Notes: a model not told the origin generated them from the letters alone. DNA of 64,000 bases from Batillaria attramentaria (GCA_018292915.2 JACVVK020000285.1:95001-159000); one strand, 5' to 3'. Shown: positions 33,343 to 45,452, counted from the first letter of the stretch. Program-made: numbers and translations.

Positions 33343-33879
33343 TTAGATAATAAGACGGATCACTTCAGCCGTAAGTGCGAGGACGGCTTCGGCAGAGTTA
33401 TCCCCCTTCGCGGCAGGGTACTGTAGGCAAAGATGGCTGACCGGGTGAAGACGGGAGGAGATTTCTGCAGCGCAATTTCTTGTTCGAACGCTCGCAACAA
33501 GAAAAGCTGTGCTGGGAAATCATTTTTCCGCTTGTGCACAGTGCTGGCAGCAACTACCGAAAAGATTCTGACAAATTCCTGCTGACACTGACAGACACTG
33601 TCAACATATCATTGCATTGTTCCCTCAGAGTCTGAGTCTGATGAACCTGTGCTAGGTGCAGGAAACGGACAGGTCTTTGGTCAAGGTATTGGAAGTGCTT
33701 CGGGGGGGGGGGGGGGGGCTGCCAAGTCAAGTCAAATCAAGCCAAGTCAAGTCAAGTCAGGTTTATGTCCAACCCTCTGGGGGCATAGGAAAACAAAAGG
33801 AAAGTACAAAGTACAAACGCAAATTTTGAAATTCGCAATTTGAGTCAGCATCCTAAATTCCCTAGTCCAAGCCTGACAC

Positions 33880-34048
33880 GAGGAGCCGGGGTGGCCGAAT
33901 GGTAGAACGTTGGACTGTCAATGCTCGGGTCTGAGTTCGAATCCCGGCTGGGGCCAAATAGTTGTTCTGGCCTTTTTCTTGTTGCCCCGTCTTTGATGTC
34001 ACCCTCATGTGGTGGAAAAGGACGTTAAACTCCCAAACAATTCCAGTT
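33880..34048 (+). mobile_element. SINE family A, full copy
   Basis: Head aggagccggggtggccgaat; tail aaggacgttaaactcccaaa. Confidence 0.88.
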
Positions 34049-34097
34049 CCAAGACCAAGCCTGACACAACACCCTTGAAGCGTCTCTCCAGCGCCGG

Positions 34098-34272
34098 GGG
34101 GAGCCGGGGTGGTCGAATGGTAGAGCGTTGGACTAATGCTCGGGTCGTGAGTTCGATCCCGGCCGCTGGGACCAAATATTTGTGCTGGCTTTTTCATCGT
34201 TGCCCCGTCTTTGAAGTCACCCTATGTGGTGGAAAAGGACGTTAAACCCCCAAACCCCCACCCACCCACCCT
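34098..34272 (+). mobile_element. SINE family A, full copy
   Basis: Head gggagccggggtggtcgaat; several bases are missing around ggactaatgctcggg. It lies about 50 bp after the previous copy. Confidence 0.88.
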
Positions 34273-34551
34273 CCAGCGCGGGGAGCCGTGTGTGCCGACC
34301 CCAACCTCAAAGAGCGGCCGGCGGGTACCGCGCGCATGGCCTCGGGGAACAAACCGCCGGAGCCGGCTGGGGGTATTGGAAACCGGCGGCTGGGGGTGTG
34401 GGTGGGGGTTGGGTTGGGGGGGGGGGAGGTGTTGAATACAAAGTGAGACACGCGCCTGAGTCCACTTTGTATGCATTTCATACAGCTCTGTACTGATTTT
34501 CTGCATAAATTGTTCGATTTTAGTTTTTCTAGTAGAGGCGTGCGTGCGTGC

Positions 34552-34554
<3 letters not shown>

Positions 34555-34630
<76 letters not shown>

Positions 34631-34696
34631 TGTTAAAGCCAGCCAACGGTTATTCCACGGTCCCAATTAGTGCATACACTCTGGCATGCATCTGAC

Positions 34697-34768
<72 letters not shown>

Positions 34769-34838
34769 TGTTAAAGCCAGCCAACGGTTATTCCACGGTC
34801 CCAATTAGTGCATACACTCTGGCATGCATCTGACTTTG
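34555..34838. repeat. Tandem duplication of GT tract plus unique 70 bp
   Basis: A (GT)n tract followed by gttaaagccagccaacggtt ... ggcatgcatctgactttgt occurs twice, about 145 bp apart, with the 70-bp unique part unchanged. Confidence 0.9.
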
Positions 34839-35285
34839 TATCGGGAACCTAGTCGTTTTTAATTATTTTCCTACGCAGAAAAGAGGCAATTTGAAACAAC
34901 GAAAGGGTGAAAAATTCAGTGTTTCAGGTTGTTCCATGCAAGTGAGCACATGGCACAAAAAAAACAATGCAAACACTGAGGTGTTTTGCGTTGTTAAAAT
35001 GTGCTCTAAAGATTCACTGACCGTGGCTGACCACAAAATACCGGGAAGCTGAATGTCAGCTATGTACAACGCCCGTTTAAACCACCCCCACCCCCCTTCT
35101 CCTCCCCCCCCCCCCCTCCTCATCCCCCCAACTCCCCCCCCCCCCCCCCCTCTCCTCCAGTCACGGTAGCATGAGCATTCTCCAAACATCCTCACCATTG
35201 TCCCCGGTACTCCTAATACCCCAAGTCGGGTCCGGCGGTCGATACCACATGTCTCGCAGGATACACGCCGGCCGCTCTTTGCTGG

Positions 35286-35462
35286 GTGAGCTGAGCCGAT
35301 AGTCGAATGGTAGAACGTTGGATTCTCAATCCTCGGGCCGTGAGTTCGAATCCCAGCTGGGGCCAAATATTTGTGCTGGCCTGTTTCACGTTGCCCCGTC
35401 AGTCTTTGATATCACCCTCACTCCGTGCTGCAAAAGGATGTTAAACTCCCAAACACTTAATC
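35286..35462 (+). mobile_element. SINE family A, diverged copy
   Basis: Head gagccgatagtcgaatggta, like the copy at 818, so it may form a subfamily; tail aggatgttaaactcccaaac. Confidence 0.85.
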
Positions 35463-35589
35463 CCCATCCACCCGCGCCCCCTCTTTGACTGATGGGGTGG
35501 GCAGAGACCGCGGCTTCGGCCGCCGGAGGACTGGACCGATATTGTTTTGGAGGGTGTTGTGTAAGATTTGGAATTTGATATCAGTTTAG

Positions 35590-35720
35590 GATTCAGTCTC
35601 ATTCAAATTTCAAACTCAAACTCAATTTAAAAAATTTCCGCTTCAAATTTTGCATTTGTTTTTGAAACGTAAAATGCCACACCGTCCCGGCATTAGCGTC
35701 TGCAGGACATCCATATCCAG
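35590..35720 (-). repeat. AT-rich dispersed repeat, copy 2
   Basis: Reverse-strand match to 31.66-31.77 kb (complement of aaaatgccacaccgtcccgg and the 'tttcaaac' words). Confidence 0.6.
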
Positions 35721-36230
35721 ACTGACACAGGTTGCTGATCAGCTTGTATCGACAGGACGGCCGTACTCGGGTCACCCGTACTTTAACACAGTGCAAGTAA
35801 CGAAAACAACCGAAAACGGCGGAAAACAAGGCTGAGTCAGTACAGTAATATGGTGGAGGTTTAGGGTTAGTGTAGGGTTAGTAACGTAGGTTGAAGGGTG
35901 TTAACCAAGCCCGACAAGGCACCCCCAAGACTGGTCACAAAAAACAAGCCACTGCACACCAGCACTGAGGAGCCACTTCAAGCCACTATTACGCAAAGCT
36001 TGGGCCTTCCCCGCTAGGCTCGATACCACTGCAGACTGCATCAGTAATGGTGCCTTTAAGTGCCTTCTAGTGATCTGAAGATTTGAAGCAAAATTGCGAT
36101 TTGGGCGATTTAGGGTGAGGGCTCAGCCGGGTTCAGCCTCGGTTTGGGCTGATTGAGTTAGGGGGGATCAAGTAAATCAAGTCATGTAAATAGTGGTGAA
36201 AAGAAACATCTCAGTAAAACATATTTCCCT

Positions 36231-36385
36231 TTTGTGAAATAAGGGCTGCTTCCCCCGGACGGGAAGCGCGTCGCCGCGGTGCAGCGCCACCCAATACCTA
36301 TCAATTTACTTTTATACAAGTTTGCTGGGGGAGGAACGCCGGATAACCCGGAGAGAAACCCCCGATGAGCAGCCCGGCAGCCAGG
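36231..36385 (+). repeat. Dispersed repeat, copy 1 (shared with 40.87 kb)
   Basis: Contains gaagcgcgtcgccgcggtgc, agcgccacccaatacctatc, then ggataacccggagagaaacc. The same blocks in the same order recur at 40.89-41.02 kb. Probably part of a SINE or a LINE untranslated region. Confidence 0.8.
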
Positions 36386-37792
36386 CAAAACCCCGGCAAA
36401 ACTGACTCAGTGGAGTGAAACAGCCTGTCAGGCCAGGCTGACCGCGGCGGCCGCGGCCTAATCCGGCAGTCATATCAGTCACAGTCCCAAACCTATCCGG
36501 CTCCGTAATTCAATTCAATTCAAAATACTTTATTGTCTGTCTAAGAGAGACTCTAAAAAATTCTGACTCATTTGTTGTAACCCGGCCTAAACCGGCTGTC
36601 CTCATTCAACCTAGATTACCTGGCCGAGCCGCCTGTACCGGTCTCATTCAAATTGTGTTTTCTAACTGTGAACCTCTTTCAACCTTCGGTACTAACCCTA
36701 AACCTCCGAAGTACTACGTACTAGGGTTTGTTGTTGTTGTTGTTGTTGTTTTTGTTTTGTTTTGTAGTTTTCGGTAACTAGTCGGACCCATTGCTCCGCG
36801 CCTCGAAAGAATTTGAGCGCACACTAGCCTAACCTGCAGCCGAGCTCAGAAGGCCAAGTCTGAATGTACGGCTGTGGGTGTTCAGCTTCACATAACTGTA
36901 CGTTTATCCTGCCACAGCTCTGATCTATCTATGCTAAGCTTAATCGATCAGTGACTCAGGTCGTCAGTAAGTCACAGTGAGTGTAGTGGTTTTCATCAGG
37001 CACCCAGCCCCTTTCCCGTCAGTGAGTGAATTCCCTCAGTCGTCCGATTTCAGTTTCCCCTCCGATTTCCCCCTTTATTTGTGCAGAATGTCATATTTAG
37101 TTCCTACAACCTGCAGGTACTCCAAGAGTACTCTAGACAGACAAAGAAATCAAAGTTGACATGGTTTCCGAAAACTCCTTTTTCTGGCACGATTTGTCAA
37201 CCATCTATGATCACGTCTGTCCTACTTAACTATGCCAGGGCATGAAAAATGACATGTTAGTTAGAGTATGCCAGGCATTCGAGAAACCTCTGCAAGGGTT
37301 TACTATGGCATGCCTGATCGTTTGAACTCGCTCACATAATGAAACAGAAGATGTTTTTTGGTGTTTGTGTGTGTGCCTTTTGTTGCTGACTTTTTTCTTT
37401 GAGAGAGCAGATTCATGACAGGGCCATGGCCTATGCATACTGTAATTATGCCAGGATAATTATGCCTTGTTGCTTGAACTTGAATCCGGCACTCATATTT
37501 GTGGGTGTCACGGTGTATGTGTTTGTGTGCATTTTTGTTTTTGTTGTTGTGTTTTGTTTTCCTTTGAGTGTGTATATTTTATCCAGGGCATATATGAGAG
37601 TTATGCCAGGGCATGCTTGGTCACTTAAAATCACTCACATAATGTTCCGGCATGTGCGCGTTTATTGTTGCTTTTTTTTTTTTTTTGAGAGAGAGAGAGA
37701 GAGAGAGAGAGAGCAAAGACAGTGGATAGTAGGGGAGACTGGAAACCACGAGGAACGATTGTCATCAGTGGCCTCCGGCGTACACATTACAT

Positions 37793-37908
37793 TCGATCCC
37801 GGCTGGGGCCAAATATAATTTTGCTGGCTTTTTCATCGTTGCCCTGTCTTTGATATCACCCTATGTGGTGGAAAAGGACGTTAAACCCCCAAACACCCAC
37901 CCACCCGT
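37793..37908 (+). mobile_element. SINE family A, 5'-truncated
   Basis: Begins in the B box (attcgatcccggctggggcc) and continues to a normal tail. Confidence 0.85.
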
Positions 37909-38033
37909 ACACATTACACCCCCCCAAACCCCCCCCCCCCTCCAGTAAACGCTGCCACTTGAAAGTCAGTTTCTGCCTCCAGTTTTTCCTCAAATTTGCT
38001 TGATAAATTCAATAAATGCCTGTTATACATGTA

Positions 38034-38683
38034 CAGTGGACTCCACTTATAAGGACATCCGATATAAGAACCATCGCTTATAGGGACACCCCAAAGCAGG
38101 TCCCTGCCAAAGTTGTTCTTTGTGATCACTTATTAAAACTCGCATAGAAGAACCCTCTGATATAGGGTTCATCGCTTATATGGACAGCACTTGCTAGGTC
38201 CCCACATCAAACTTTCCTCGGATATAAGAACCGCAAGTAGGAATGATCATTTCTAGGAAGTCTGCGATTATTCTATTTTTGGAACCCTCGCTTGTAAAGA
38301 CGCCATCTTGTTCCCAACACGACCTCCCCTCGGATATAAGAACCGAAAGTAGAAGTTATGCTAGGTTCATTTTCGTTTCGTTTCATTTCCCGGAATTTCC
38401 AAGAAACATTTCTTCACGGAATTCTGCCTCTGAACTTCACTTACACTAACAACCCGACAGAGAGACAGATGGATAGTGGCAGTGAGTTTGTGGAGTGGGG
38501 AGGGGAGGAGCGGGGAGGGGGAGGGGTCGTTAAAAACCGTTATTTTCCCCTGCGAACGCCGTAGACTGGGAACACATTTGAATGTCTGGCCATCTTGTTT
38601 TTTGTTGTTGTTGAAAACTTGGCCAATAAATTTCCTTGTATCCTTGTATTCTTTAAAGTCATTTTGTCAAAATGTGATCGTAA

Positions 38684-38724
<41 letters not shown>

Positions 38725-38924
38725 TCACGGTCTCTCTGTCTGTCTGTCTGTCTCTCTCTCTCATTTTCATTAAGACAGCTATTGTTACATAACTTCTAGA
38801 GTTATTTGCATTAAATTTATGTTTCGCGTACGCAAAAAAAGTAAACTATATTGCATCGAGATCAAGCCAACCAGCAAGTTCCACTTCATTGACGCAAAGG
38901 CTTAAACAAGCAAGAGATTGCCGT

Positions 38925-39005
<81 letters not shown>

Positions 39006-39211
39006 GACGCACGCACGCACACAGACCATTAGAGGTCGATATACGACTCTTTTTACAGTTGTCCACAATATTTTCTTCTTTCCTTGGTTATAAGAACACA
39101 CACTAGCACAACTGACCTTATATCCGAGGTATGCTTATAGCTTGAGAAACCTCGCTTATAAGGACACCCAAATGCTGGCCCCGGCGCTGTTCTTATATCC
39201 GAAGTCCACTG
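38034..39211. mobile_element. pogo/Tigger-like element, 1.18 kb
   Basis: Ends CAGTGGACTCC and GAAGTCCACTG are inverted and flanked by TA. Both arms carry diverged repeats of 'ggatataagaacc' and 'cttataaggacacc'. The interior has CT and AC microsatellites but no transposase frame. Confidence 0.72.
38924..39000. repeat. AC microsatellite
   Basis: About 37 AC units inside the pogo-like element. Confidence 0.96.
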
Positions 39212-40884
39212 TATGTATGTCTCTGATAAACGTTATTCTTCCCTTTGAGACAGTTTGCCTTCACCTCCTTCAATCTTCATGTTTTTAGTCCAAGTTCTTG
39301 TGCAATGCATCTTCCAAACAACACATCAAATTTCCAAGGATAAATGAAATAATAACTAAAATGGGTACTTAAAGGACGCCCTCCCTCTCGCGGGAGCTCA
39401 GGGTGCCTTACAGTCAACACACACTCACTCACCCAGAAACACATGCAACATGCCTCCACACATACGTTTAACTACAAACACATAATGTGCAGCATCATAC
39501 ACAGGCTGCCCCTGGCTTATACACACACACACACACATGGATGAAAAATCAGTAGCAACTTCCAATTGTCAGTATTGAATGTGCACACGCACACAGAATC
39601 ATTCAGGCCTTTCAATCGTTTGCTTGTATATTAGTCATGGCGCCACTCTCCTGTAATCGAGGGTGTGACTTCTCCGATAACTTCTCCGGGTGTGACTTTT
39701 CCGATGTAGTTGCAAGCATGCCCTGGCACAACCTCGCATGGGTCCTGGCATACCCTGGCACGGTCGGGCATACCCTGGCAAAGTTTAGTAGGACTCGATC
39801 ATGTGGCCAGCCAATCAAGGCGCAGCACACTTGCACACAAACGCGCGACCAGCTCGAGAAAAGATGGCGTGCTTTTAAGGACATGTGGCCACCCCAGTTG
39901 CTGATTTAGCGACTACGCTTTTGTTTTGATCACCACCTTGGTGAAATGGTCGCCGGTACTATTTTACATACACTTTGAAGTGGTAGGCCAGGGTAAGTCC
40001 CTGTACAGCGTTATGCTAATCGGTTGCTGCACGGTATTTTCAAAGTTTGTGTGTGGGATACGATTTGAAGATGCTTCGGTAGCGGCCCAGATGTCTGATA
40101 GCTGACCAACGCATCTCACTCTCAGTATGCTTAGGAGGAATGCTATTTTAATTTCAGTATTGATTGTCCATTCCATGGTCCCCTCCGTCCGTACGAAATT
40201 CAAAATTCCAAAACTTGAATTGAGCTAGCCCTTCGCAACACGTGATTGTTACGCGTTCAAGTCCAGTGTCTGAGAGAATGTGCGTGATTCACGTGACGCA
40301 TGCATGTACTGATAATTATAGGGTTTAGCATGCAGCGCTTTGGGATAAAGCACCTATATTACATTAATGCAATTATAATTTGCTTCAATTTGTTTTTCAC
40401 ATCAGCTGCTTGGCCACCCCTTCATCCCTGACCATGCTTGCCTGGGCCAGATGCAGTGCCTCGCCTGATTCTTCTGCTTCAACTAGTTCACGCTCCACAC
40501 AAGCTGCTGCCACCAGCAGCTCCTGGAAGCTGTCTCCCGCCACAGCAGGGTATGTCAAGTCTTATTTTACTCTTTCTGTCAGTGCATGGTATCTCAAGTC
40601 TTATTTTACTCTATCAGCGCATTCTGGTCTGGTGCACACCAGCTGTGCAGCCAGCCCCATGCCAGAAAAATGCGTATTTTCCATCGTTCGGTGTAATTCC
40701 ACCTTTAGCTTAGTAAAAGTTTCCCCAGCTGATTCCTAAATTCGGCCCTTTCATTTATATTTCTTCTGTTTTAATCCCTTACTCACGTCCGCACAACCAG
40801 TGGTTAGGAATAAGTAATGCTGGGCATATAATGCTGCAAACTGGATTATTGTGTTTTTTTTAAAAACTACTTTATTGACCCTTT

Positions 40885-41025
40885 CGGGAAATTCGGGCTG
40901 CTTCCCCCAGGGGAAGCGCGTCGCCGCGGTGCAGCGCCACCCAATACCTATCCTTTTTTTTTTTAAAATACAATTTTGCTTGTGGAGGAAAGCCGGATAA
41001 CCCGGAGAGAAACCCCTGAAAACCC
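40885..41025 (+). repeat. Dispersed repeat, copy 2
   Basis: Matches 36.23-36.39 kb and has replaced the 3' end of the - strand transposase-like frame at 41.0-41.8 kb, whose translation runs into it. Confidence 0.8.
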
Positions 41026-41039
41026 ATTATACGCCATTC

Positions 41040-42133
41040 GGCATATTTACGCTGACTCGGGTTCCGCCAGTACGTCGATCGCGATGTGGCATACACCTTT
41101 TGGACAGTGTTTTCACTGCCATACTTGACAAACCAACGAGGAAATGTGCATTGCAATAGAGCCTGTTGATACCTTCTGGTGACTAAGATCTCTTTCCTTT
41201 TCTTCTCCATCTCCTCCTGAAAAAGTTTCATGGTGGCTGCCCTGTCTGTCATAATCCCGACCAAGTTCCTGAAAAGCTTCTTCAGGGTCAAATCAACTTT
41301 CTCACCTTTTGTGTCCAGACTACTTAGCTCCTCCAGTGTGATAACTGCTATCTCCAAAAGCGACTTGGCATCTTCTCTTGCCACTGAGTGGTAAGCTAGA
41401 GAGAGCATACTTCCATCTGCTAGGGTAACCTGTTGACCGACAGTCTTGTTTTTGCCTCTACTGGTGCCGTCACTGTGTAGGTCAAATTTCTGGCGACTCA
41501 GTTCTTCTTTGACATGCAGTTTGGCAATTACATGGCCGACATCAGCACACCTGAGGGCTGTCGATATACTGGGAAGTTGACTTGCTGGAATTGTGGTGTC
41601 AAACATCTGTGTGGCTACCGTCTGTATGACCTTGGCACAACTGGCAAGGTGTGCACCTTCGCTGTCTTTGCCTTTAGACTTTAGTTTCTGCTGCAGTTTT
41701 CCCCGCCTCCTTAAAGACGTCACTTCCCTCTCAACTCGCCGAAGCGGCGGCTTGCATAGCCAGCTGTCTGCTTCAGTCGCCTGCACTCATTCTTCTTTGC
41801 TAAATGGAAATTTAATTTTTAATTTAATTTTAATTGCTCTGTCCGATTTTGGTATGAAGAAACCAGTGATCTTGTTGTTGGTTTTCTCGCCCTCGCGAAT
41901 GGCCGTATTTTTCTTGTGCTTCTCCGAAGCCACATGGTGCTTGATATCTTCGCTCCCTCCCGACTTGATGGAAAACTCTGTGGAGCAAATATCACAGGCC
42001 ACGTACGTATCGAGTTTTCCCCGCTTGATGTACGGCCTCGTCTCGGTGTATTTCTGAATAAATTTTTGTTCCCGTTTCGCTTCTGATTTCCATCGCCTTT
42101 GTCATTACTCGCTGCCTTGCGCTTTGACGCCAT
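41040..42133 (-). pseudogene. Zinc-finger plus transposase-like gene, broken
   Basis: On the - strand an ATG at 42133 opens a basic N-terminus (MASKRKAASNDKGDGNQ). After about 18 codons the frame shifts by one, because the following homologous-looking reading (KREQKFIQKYTETRPYIKRG, then CDICSTEF ... IKHHVASEKH) is in another frame. This is a C-x2-C ... H-x5-H finger of the kind found at the start of hAT-like transposases. An in-frame TGA at about 41789 then precedes a long open part containing DLHSDGTSRG, LEELSSLDTK and IMTDRAATMK, a family I recognise only as recurrent and transposon-associated. From about 41,040 the frame runs into a dispersed repeat. Confidence 0.65.
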
Positions 42134-43600
42134 GGTTCATAATACAACTTCCACGCGCATGCGCAACGCAAACTACGTCTGGGCGAGCGGTCAGAGCGCA
42201 TGCGCAGTGGCTTGGTATGCCTCAAAGATTTCTGGTGTGTGTGCGTGCAGCGTTTTGGGTGGGTTGCTTTTTTTTTTTTTTTAGTTTCGTGTTCGCGCGG
42301 TTTTCCGGGGCGCGGTCCAGAAAAGCGTATTTCCAGGACAGTGTCCCCAAACCTGTCATTTTCCGGACTAAATACGGATACTCCGGGACGGTAGGCAGCC
42401 CTGATTTAATTACCTTGATTGCAGAGGATTTTGCTGGTGCCTTGCAGTTGCTGGAAAGCATGTGGTCTCTGTCAAACCTCAAAATTCAAGATGGCGACCA
42501 GGTCACATGATCAAGTCAGGGGAATTATCCCACATAATTATTTCTTTGAAGTTCAGATAGTTCCCTTCATTTGGATGAACAACTAGTAAAGTCTGAAAAT
42601 TTGTTATCTTGTTGACATTTCTGTGGAGTGGCCCTTCTGCTAGCAATGCCACATGATTTAAGACTATTTCTACTGCACTTTAAAATGCTTTTACCAACTA
42701 GATCTTGTCATTCTGAGCACAGAACACTTTATTTTTTTTTAAATCGGTCCATTAGATCAAGAGATATAGCCAGTGAAGCGTGCCATAATAAGGGCCATTT
42801 GGGGAACAATCCCCTCACTAAAACATGCTAAAGACGATGGTAGCTACTTTTCAATGAAATAAAGGCATTTTCCATTGTAAAAACCAAACTATTTAAGCTA
42901 AAAGTTTACAATTCAGCAAGTAGACTGAAAATGGCCTTGAGAATTCATTGACGCCGTCGAGAAATGCAAGCGACAAACGTGGTGACGGCTAATTTGCATA
43001 ATTTATGCATTTGTTTCTACTACAGTACTAGTAAAAACTAAAAATGTGAAAAATCACAAGCAAGATGCAGTTTTTGCACTAAAATGTAATCTGCTCACTT
43101 GCAGTATGCTTATTAGTGATGTCTAATGACACATGAGCATTCAGGTCTGCATAAATTTGCATAATTAGTCCTGATTGGCCAATATCAAAATGTGCCTTAT
43201 CTCATGAAGTAACGGACCGATTTAAAAAATTTTAAGTGCTTTGTGCTCATAACGGCAAGAGGTGTTTGACTGTACACGAAATACAATCAAACACAAAGCA
43301 GGTTCTCGGTCCATTCATCCAAATTTAATCATCACGATGGAGTACGAAAACGCGAGATAGCGACAGTCTTTCAAAACCAGAACTTGATTCTTCAGTTTAA
43401 GGATGCTTCTCTGCACACTCCTCTGCATACAGCACAGATCAGACTGAAACAATAAAGGCAGGGAGAACTAAGATAAAAATTCAAATTAAAGAAAAGAAAT
43501 TAAATGAGAAATCCAACAGAGTTAAATTTGGTATTATTGCTTTTACAGACACGGTTTTTACTATTGAACTTGTAGGTGGAATTTTAGTCTCAAAGTACTT
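42134..43600. other. No coding exon found
   Basis: AT-rich sequence without an open frame of interest; the region just upstream of the zinc-finger pseudogene may hold its old promoter, but no motif is clear. Confidence 0.45.
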
Positions 43601-43606
43601 CTTTAA

Positions 43607-43668
43607 CCCTCTCATGCATGCAATGCCCTCCGTGAAATTTCGCGGAGGGCGTTGCATGCATAAGAGGG
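43607..43668. mobile_element. Palindromic piggyBac-like micro-MITE, 62 bp
   Basis: ccctctcatgcatgcaatgc at the left and gcgttgcatgcataagaggg at the right form an almost perfect hairpin flanked by TTAA (43603-43606, 43669-43672). TTAA duplication and CCC ends are typical of piggyBac. It lies just 3' of the PHD-like gene's stop codon. Confidence 0.8.
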
Positions 43669-43703
43669 TTAATTTATTAAATCACAATTGCAAGTACCTG
43701 TTT

Positions 43704-43759
43704 CTAACTTGCAGGACAATTCTTCAGGTTGCATCCTCTGCAATCAATGGACCCACACT
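43704..43759 (-). CDS. Last exon of PHD-like gene
   Basis: Enters in phase 1 after a tttgtttcag acceptor and encodes ECGSIDCRGCNLKNCPAS then TAG (43706-43704). Four Cys in 15 residues suggest one more zinc site. A - strand AATAAA lies at 43678-43673, only 26 bases after the stop, on the edge of the micro-MITE. Confidence 0.65.
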
Positions 43760-43862
43760 CTGAAACAAACACACAAAAGACAGATTACTTGATTAATCTT
43801 ATGAATAGTAAGTTTTCAAGCAACTCTAGTACTCCCGTCTCTAGTCTCTGAAAATTACTCAC

Positions 43863-44148
43863 CCTTCTCCTTGTGTTGAGGGCAGATGAAGTCTCCATTC
43901 GTTTTTATATCCTGGTAAGTCACCCCACAGTGCTCAACATGGTAGCGCAGATTACAACCTCGACTTGAGCAAGTCACCCACAGTTGCCCTTCATCATCCT
44001 TCACAAAGATGGTCTGCATAGATTCAACTCCCATGCGGAAATTGATCCCGAGGGAATGGCTGCAGCCAGCACATCTCCATGTCATCTCTTCTTCAAGCTC
44101 TCTGTATTCTTCGTAGCAAACACTTGAAGTGCTTGCCACTGCTTTGGA
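43863..44148 (-). CDS. PHD-like zinc-binding exon, 5' part of gene not found
   Basis: Ninety-five codons between an acceptor (catgtgcccag) and a gtgagt donor. It carries WRCAGCSHSLG, then LWVTCSSRGCNLRYHVEHCG and FICPQHKEKG. The spacing C-x2-C ... C-x4-C ... H-x2-C ... C-x2-H is PHD- or C2HC-like, suggesting chromatin or DNA association. Similar PHD-like ends occur on transposon-associated genes of invertebrates, so it may not be an ordinary host gene. No start codon or upstream exon could be placed. Confidence 0.65.
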
Positions 44149-45452
44149 CTGGGCACATGGGAAAAAACAAAGTGTGAATAACTAATCACGAAAAGAAAAA
44201 CAAAAATGGGTTAATCAATGATCAGTGTACTACTGTACTCCCACTTTTAGTTAAGAATCAGTTGTTAACAGACTATCACTAGCGTCAGTGCCAATGCTCA
44301 AGACCTGACCACCCTCCCCCTTCCATATCATTATCAAATTATGAACAACGAAAGAATCCTCATGTTGTACTTTGTTACTTGTGACTATCATTTTGTGGCA
44401 ATTATCAATTTTATTCATTTTCCTTTTCATTTGTTGTTGAAAATTGAATCATTGCAATTTATAAAATTGGTTCAAACTTTTCGCCAAGATCTAATGTTTA
44501 CAATCGCGGCCTACTCCCCCTCGAGCATAGTCAGTGGCTGAGTCCAAGTTCAACCTGAACAACGGGCTTAGAGGCAAGCTAAAAATAGGCGAGGGAGAAA
44601 CTTCAGACATGGACTGGCCCATCTCGCCGAGCAATCGATCTTTCCGAGTTGAAAACCAAAACACGTGTTCGGAGAACATTTACGGCCCTAAAACTAAAAG
44701 CACAAACAGCGAAAATTGAACTAATTACTTCAATTATAATCGTTTTAACTATCCGTAAAAAATGTTTACTCTTTATACTCGCGAGAAGCGATTTAGAAGC
44801 GACATCGCACTGCTGCTTCTGCCCACTGGCGAGGAAGCCACCACTCGCGCTGTTCGGACCCAAAACTGGGTACGGTCATCGTCGATTTTTTTATCAATAC
44901 GGTGTTTATACCGAACATATTTTCAAACCAAAACGATCATTTTAAAGAAAAATGAATGAGGATTCCAATGGTGTGAGTTTCCTTTAGATAAAACATTAAC
45001 TACTGGGTAAACTTTCCCCGAGAAAGATAACGTATTTTCTTACCGCCATAGCTCCGCTGACTTTTGGTGTAGGAAAATGAAACGCACACGTGGGTGTTCA
45101 GTAAGAAGCACTCTAATTGGCTGTAAAGTTTCAAGGCCATTCAACCAGTAACGGCGTGGTAAAGCGAGAAACCGCGAATGTGATGAATCGAGATTTTAGC
45201 AGCGCGCGTGCCACAGTGCGAGTGCCGATCTCGGCAGCCTTTCGCGGCGATTATCGAGGTAATATACGAAAAACACACAACAAATAATAACAAAATATAC
45301 ACTTTTGGATTCTTTATTGTCATATAAATAACTTTTATTCTCATACCAGTATATAATTTTGAGTAGATTAGCAGAGAACTCAGGCTGAAGTGAAGGTTCC
45401 ACAACTTGCAGCAGAGTTCGCCCACTCTGGGCGCGCGAATTGGCATTGCTAC
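44149..45452. other. No supported exon
   Basis: Upstream side of the PHD-like gene. AT-rich, with a - strand frame from 45474 (MGFCTIVSSNANS) that contains a splice-donor-like gtaagt early on and looks accidental. Confidence 0.4.

Larger units (their letters stand above)
33346..38030. other. No coding exon found; repeats
   Basis: Three family A SINEs and a truncated copy, the duplicated GT unit, C- and G-homopolymer tracts, a repeated 'atgccagggcatg' word at 37.23-37.62 kb, and a piece of the 'ccgaaaacaaccgaaaac' foldback family at 35.80 and 36.77 kb. Confidence 0.5.

Noticed and set aside
34863..35366. A 167-codon - strand frame with Gly-rich tracts
   Set aside because: It spans poly-C tracts and a SINE head; no motif and no splice context.
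39650..39800. Repeated 'ccctggcataccctggca' words considered as a regulatory cluster
   Set aside because: Short, irregular and without any adjacent gene; simple local duplication is enough.
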